Positions 7,804-9,524 of a DNA stretch of 9,524 bases are shown piece by piece; position 1 is the first letter of the stretch, and every line of letters begins with the position of its first letter. The notes under the pieces were generated by a model that worked only from the letters and a program-made list of their open reading frames with translations, did not search any database and was not told where the DNA came from. Origin of the DNA: an uncultured Fidelibacterota bacterium (GTDB lineage Bacteria; Marinisomatota; Marinisomatia; Marinisomatales; UBA1611); the NCBI GenBank assembly GCA_913041325.1, contig CAJWHU010000050.1:1-9524 (forward strand). Reading direction: 5' to 3'. The position numbers and the translations under genes are program-made.

Positions 7804-7900
7804 TAAAGTAATTAATAGGGGGCCAATTTTATACCTTAAACGCTATTACCACGTCCGAACGGACGGAAACAACAATAAATTATTTTTAGGAGACGGCTAA
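7787..7900 (+). CDS. Possible 37-residue small ORF upstream of porV-like gene
   Basis: An ATG at 7787 opens 37 codons ending in TAA at 7898-7900. That stop shares its last base with the porV-like ATG (TAATG). The peptide begins MTKDIFKVINRGPILYLKRY, is basic, and shows no signal peptide or known motif. Upstream there is only AAAAG and no convincing ribosome binding site. If the promoter proposed at 7774-7803 is real, transcription would start after this ATG and the ORF could not be translated. The exact TAATG junction is the main reason to list it. It may be chance. Confidence 0.2.
   Translation: MTKDIFKVINRGPILYLKRYYHVRTDGNNNKLFLGDG
7852..7865 (+). repeat. Short inverted repeat in the porV-like leader
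   Basis: CGTCCG and CGGACG flank a central AA, giving a GC-rich dyad in otherwise AT-rich sequence, 35 nt before the start codon. As RNA it could fold as a 5-bp stem with a GAAC tetraloop, and as DNA it could be an operator. There is no T-run, so it is not a terminator. Confidence 0.5.
7888..7893 (+). promoter_or_regulatory. Strong Shine-Dalgarno site for porV-like gene
   Basis: AGGAGA ends 6 nt before the ATG at 7900. It is the best-placed ribosome binding site in the window and fixes this start. Confidence 0.8.
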
Positions 7901-9291
7901 TGAAGCGTTTTTGTGTTATGTTTTGTGTTTTGGTACTCACAATTAGTACCACCTTATCTCAAAGTGAGGCAGGAGCAATATTCTTACTTATTGCCCCTGG
8001 CGCACGAGCTGGGGGTATGGGAGAGGCCCACGTAGCTGTTGCCAACGATGCTTACGCAAGCTATTGGAACCCAGCTGGACTAGGTTTTTTGCAAGGCAGG
8101 GAGTTGGCCATGATGCATGTTAACTGGCTGCCAGGTCTTGCTGATGATTTATACTATGAATTTTTAGCTTACCGCAAGAGTTATCCAAACCTTGGTACGG
8201 TTGGCGGACACCTAATCTTTCTGAATCTTGGAGAACAAATAAGAACAAGCGAAACAGGTGATAATCTAGGCACATTTACAAGCTATATGTCGGCTTTCTC
8301 ACTCTCCTATGGTGCATTAATATCAAAAAATAAATCTTTTGGAATAAATGCAAAGGTATCGTACCAACATCTTGTGGAAATGGGAGCCGGGAGTGAAAAG
8401 GGAAAAGGTACATCCACAGATTTTGGTTTTGATATTGGTTATTTGCATAAAGAGTGGTTGTTGCCAAAATTAACACTAGGTTTAAATCTATCTAACTTAG
8501 GACCAAAAGTATCTTTTATAGACCCTGACCAAGCGGATCCCCAGCCTACTAACTTGACGATTGGTTTGAATTATGCTTTGCTTGATGGTGAATTTAATAA
8601 AATGAATATTGTCTATGACGTGGATAAGCTATTAGTATCATCATATCCTGATATGGACTGGGATGGCAATGGTTACATAGGCGGTTTCGATGAGGATGGC
8701 AATCTAAGTCCTGGTAATGATTACAATGAAGATGGCAAAATAGAAATAGCCCATACAGACCCCATATACCTAGCATTATTCACATCATGGTTCAATGATT
8801 GGTTTCTAGGGGGAGATATAGATTATGGACCTAATAGTCCTGGTAATGGAGACGGCATTATCGGCGGATATGAATGGGTTGATGGGGACGGAGACGGTAT
8901 AATTGACCCAGGAAAGTGGTTTGACTCAAATTCAAATGGGATTGTTGATGCTGGTGAAAACGAAATGGTTCCCACACCTGGAGAGCCAAATGAATCAGGG
9001 TGGGGTAAGTACAATGAACACGGCATAAAAGAAGTTGGGAATTCTAAAGACAGGTCTATCAAAGATGAATTGGACCGTTTGGTTCACAATTTTGGCTTTG
9101 AATATTGGTATGGTAAATATTTTGCTATCAGATCAGGGTTCTATTATGATAAGACGGGGAAAATTAGCAATCCCACATTTGGAATAGGTTTAAGGTTTTC
9201 TGGCTATGGTTTTGATTTTGGTTACACATACGGTGAGCAGGGACATCCTCTAACAAATACCATGCGATTTTCACTTAATATAGAATATTAA
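7900..9291 (+). CDS. PorV/PorQ-family outer-membrane protein with Ca-loop-like insert
   Basis: This 463-residue protein has a signal peptide (MKRFCVMFCVLVLTISTTLS, cleavage probably before QSEAG). It carries the PorV/PorQ (UPF0164-like) hallmark at residues 33-61: PGARAGGMGEAHVAVANDAY followed by ASYWNPAGL. Amphipathic beta strands fill the rest, and the end (TMRFSLNIEY) is a typical aromatic last strand of a barrel. PorV is an outer-membrane component of the type IX secretion system in Bacteroidetes, where it shuttles cargo to the attachment complex. Related proteins in other phyla have no proven role. Unusually, residues 251-283 and 315-354 carry many Asp/Asn/Gly loops (DWDGNGYIGG, DEDGN, DYNEDGKIEI, NGDGIIGG, DGDGDGIID, DSNSNGIVDAGE) resembling EF-hand or thrombospondin type 3 calcium loops. 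They probably lie in surface loops. The gene follows a 158-nt gap, so it likely has its own promoter, and a secreted-protein gene follows after 13 nt. Confidence 0.9.
   Translation: MKRFCVMFCVLVLTISTTLSQSEAGAIFLLIAPGARAGGMGEAHVAVANDAYASYWNPAGLGFLQGRELAMMHVNWLPGLADDLYYEFLAYRKSYPNLGTVGGHLIFLNLGEQIRTSETGDNLGTFTSYMSAFSLSYGALISKNKSFGINAKVSYQHLVEMGAGSEKGKGTSTDFGFDIGYLHKEWLLPKLTLGLNLSNLGPKVSFIDPDQADPQPTNLTIGLNYALLDGEFNKMNIVYDVDKLLVSSYPDMDWDGNGYIGGFDEDGNLSPGNDYNEDGKIEIAHTDPIYLALFTSWFNDWFLGGDIDYGPNSPGNGDGIIGGYEWVDGDGDGIIDPGKWFDSNSNGIVDAGENEMVPTPGEPNESGWGKYNEHGIKEVGNSKDRSIKDELDRLVHNFGFEYWYGKYFAIRSGFYYDKTGKISNPTFGIGLRFSGYGFDFGYTYGEQGHPLTNTMRFSLNIEY
8707..8719 (+). repeat. 13-nt direct repeat, copy 1
   Basis: AGTCCTGGTAATG recurs exactly at 8836-8848. 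The copies are 129 nt (43 codons) apart and in the same frame, each encoding S-P-G-N in one of the two acidic clusters of the PorV-like protein. Confidence 0.6.
8836..8848 (+). repeat. 13-nt direct repeat, copy 2
   Basis: This is the second exact copy of AGTCCTGGTAATG, in frame with the first. It is consistent with an internal duplication of a calcium-loop module. Confidence 0.6.
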
Positions 9292-9304
9292 ATTATATCC
9301 TCTA

Positions 9305-9524
9305 ATGTCGCGTAATTTATTTCGCGGGTCAATATTATTGACCTGTTTACTGGGTCAATTAAATGCTGAAATAAATGGTTTATTAAAAATTTGCGCAATT
9401 CGAGTTGATTTTATTGAAGCTAATATTGCGTCAAGCACCTCAGGGTCAGGTAAATTTCTCTATGAAAATAAAGGCATTGATTGTGGCAAATATACCATTG
9501 ATCCCTTACCTCATGATAGAGATT
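9305..9524 (+). CDS. Exported protein, possible M6-like metallopeptidase (3' partial)
   Basis: The frame opens with ATG at 9305 and runs off the window after 73 codons. The N-terminus is a signal peptide with a basic start (MSRNLFR), a hydrophobic core (GSILLTCLLG) and a likely cleavage after QLNA at residue 21. The mature start (KICAIRVDFIEAN, TSGSGKFLYENKG, CGKYTIDPLPHDRD) resembles the beginning of large secreted proteins of FCB-group bacteria related to M6 (immune inhibitor A-like) peptidases. In those I recall 'VxF..D...TTGxGxF...IDPPPHNxxYF'. The catalytic HExxH would lie beyond the window, so peptidase activity is not shown. The two Cys (31 and 61) could form a disulfide. No Shine-Dalgarno site precedes the ATG. 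The gap after the PorV-like gene is 13 nt, so co-transcription is likely and the product may be cargo of that protein. Confidence 0.75.
   Translation, partial: MSRNLFRGSILLTCLLGQLNAEINGLLKICAIRVDFIEANIASSTSGSGKFLYENKGIDCGKYTIDPLPHDRD
9327..9343 (+). repeat. 17-nt inverted repeat inside the signal-peptide codons
   Basis: GGTCAATA-T-TATTGACC is a perfect 8-bp dyad around one base, and a third half-site GGTCAAT occurs at 9353-9359. It lies 22 nt into the last gene, so it could be an RNA hairpin over the early codons or a DNA-binding dyad. It may be chance. Confidence 0.45.

Larger units (their letters stand above)
8650..8961 (+). other. Asp/Asn/Gly-rich calcium-loop-like region within porV-like gene
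   Basis: Codons 251-283 and 315-354 encode about six acidic loops of the DxDxDG/DxNxNG kind. They are separated by one hydrophobic beta-hairpin-like stretch (PIYLALFTSWFNDWFLGGDI, 288-307). N-G-[YI]-I-G-G-[FY] occurs in both clusters. Calcium binding is inferred from spacing only. Confidence 0.65.

Noticed and set aside
8823..9062. Reverse-strand reading frame opposite the acidic insert of the PorV-like gene
   Set aside because: It is an artefact of the GAT/GGT-rich repeats, whose complement yields a Ser/Pro-rich low-complexity peptide. There is no ribosome binding site and a strong gene lies on the other strand.
1..9524. CRISPR arrays, insertion sequences, tRNA or rRNA genes
   Set aside because: I saw no regularly spaced repeats, transposase-like frames, terminal inverted repeats or recognisable RNA-gene signatures.

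Overview
The window is a compact, AT-rich, gene-dense bacterial segment with every supportable gene on the + strand. Several traits suggest a marine member of the FCB group, most likely Candidatus Marinimicrobia (SAR406) or a close relative. These are a Bacteroidetes-style serine hydroxymethyltransferase with an extra segment after the PLP lysine, a PorV/PorQ-family outer-membrane protein, several exported beta-barrel or TPR lipoproteins, and the mix of strong and absent Shine-Dalgarno sites. The assignment comes from recognised protein traits, not from a database search.

Region 1 (1-7741) reads as one tightly packed, probably co-transcribed block. It holds the C-terminal end of an unidentified protein (1-262), an outer-membrane beta-barrel candidate (246-1523), a TPR lipoprotein (1526-2800), serine hydroxymethyltransferase glyA (2804-4093), and a complete TRAP transporter of the TPR-associated type, TPAT. 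The transporter consists of the TatT-like lipoprotein (4115-4951), the DctP/TatP-like solute-binding protein (4948-5919) and a fused DctQ-DctM permease (5927-7741). Gaps between genes are 2-21 nt and two junctions overlap (17 nt and a 4-nt ATGA). No promoter or terminator is visible inside the block.

Region 2 (7742-7899) is the only sizeable intergenic stretch. It holds a promoter-like hexamer pair, a short inverted repeat and a strong Shine-Dalgarno site. It also holds a 37-codon small ORF whose stop overlaps the next start codon as TAATG.

Region 3 (7900-9524) contains a PorV/PorQ-family outer-membrane protein carrying an unusual set of Asp/Asn/Gly-rich calcium-loop-like motifs. It is followed after 13 nt by the start of an exported protein that resembles the N-terminus of M6-like secreted metallopeptidases and runs off the window.

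Functionally, the TPAT genes form a sodium-coupled importer whose binding protein has Phe in place of the arginine that normally grips carboxylate substrates. This points to a ligand other than a standard C4-dicarboxylate or sialic acid. The barrel and TPR lipoprotein upstream may supply the outer-membrane side, but that is inference. The PorV-like protein followed by a secreted peptidase candidate suggests a type IX-like secretion or surface-assembly pair.
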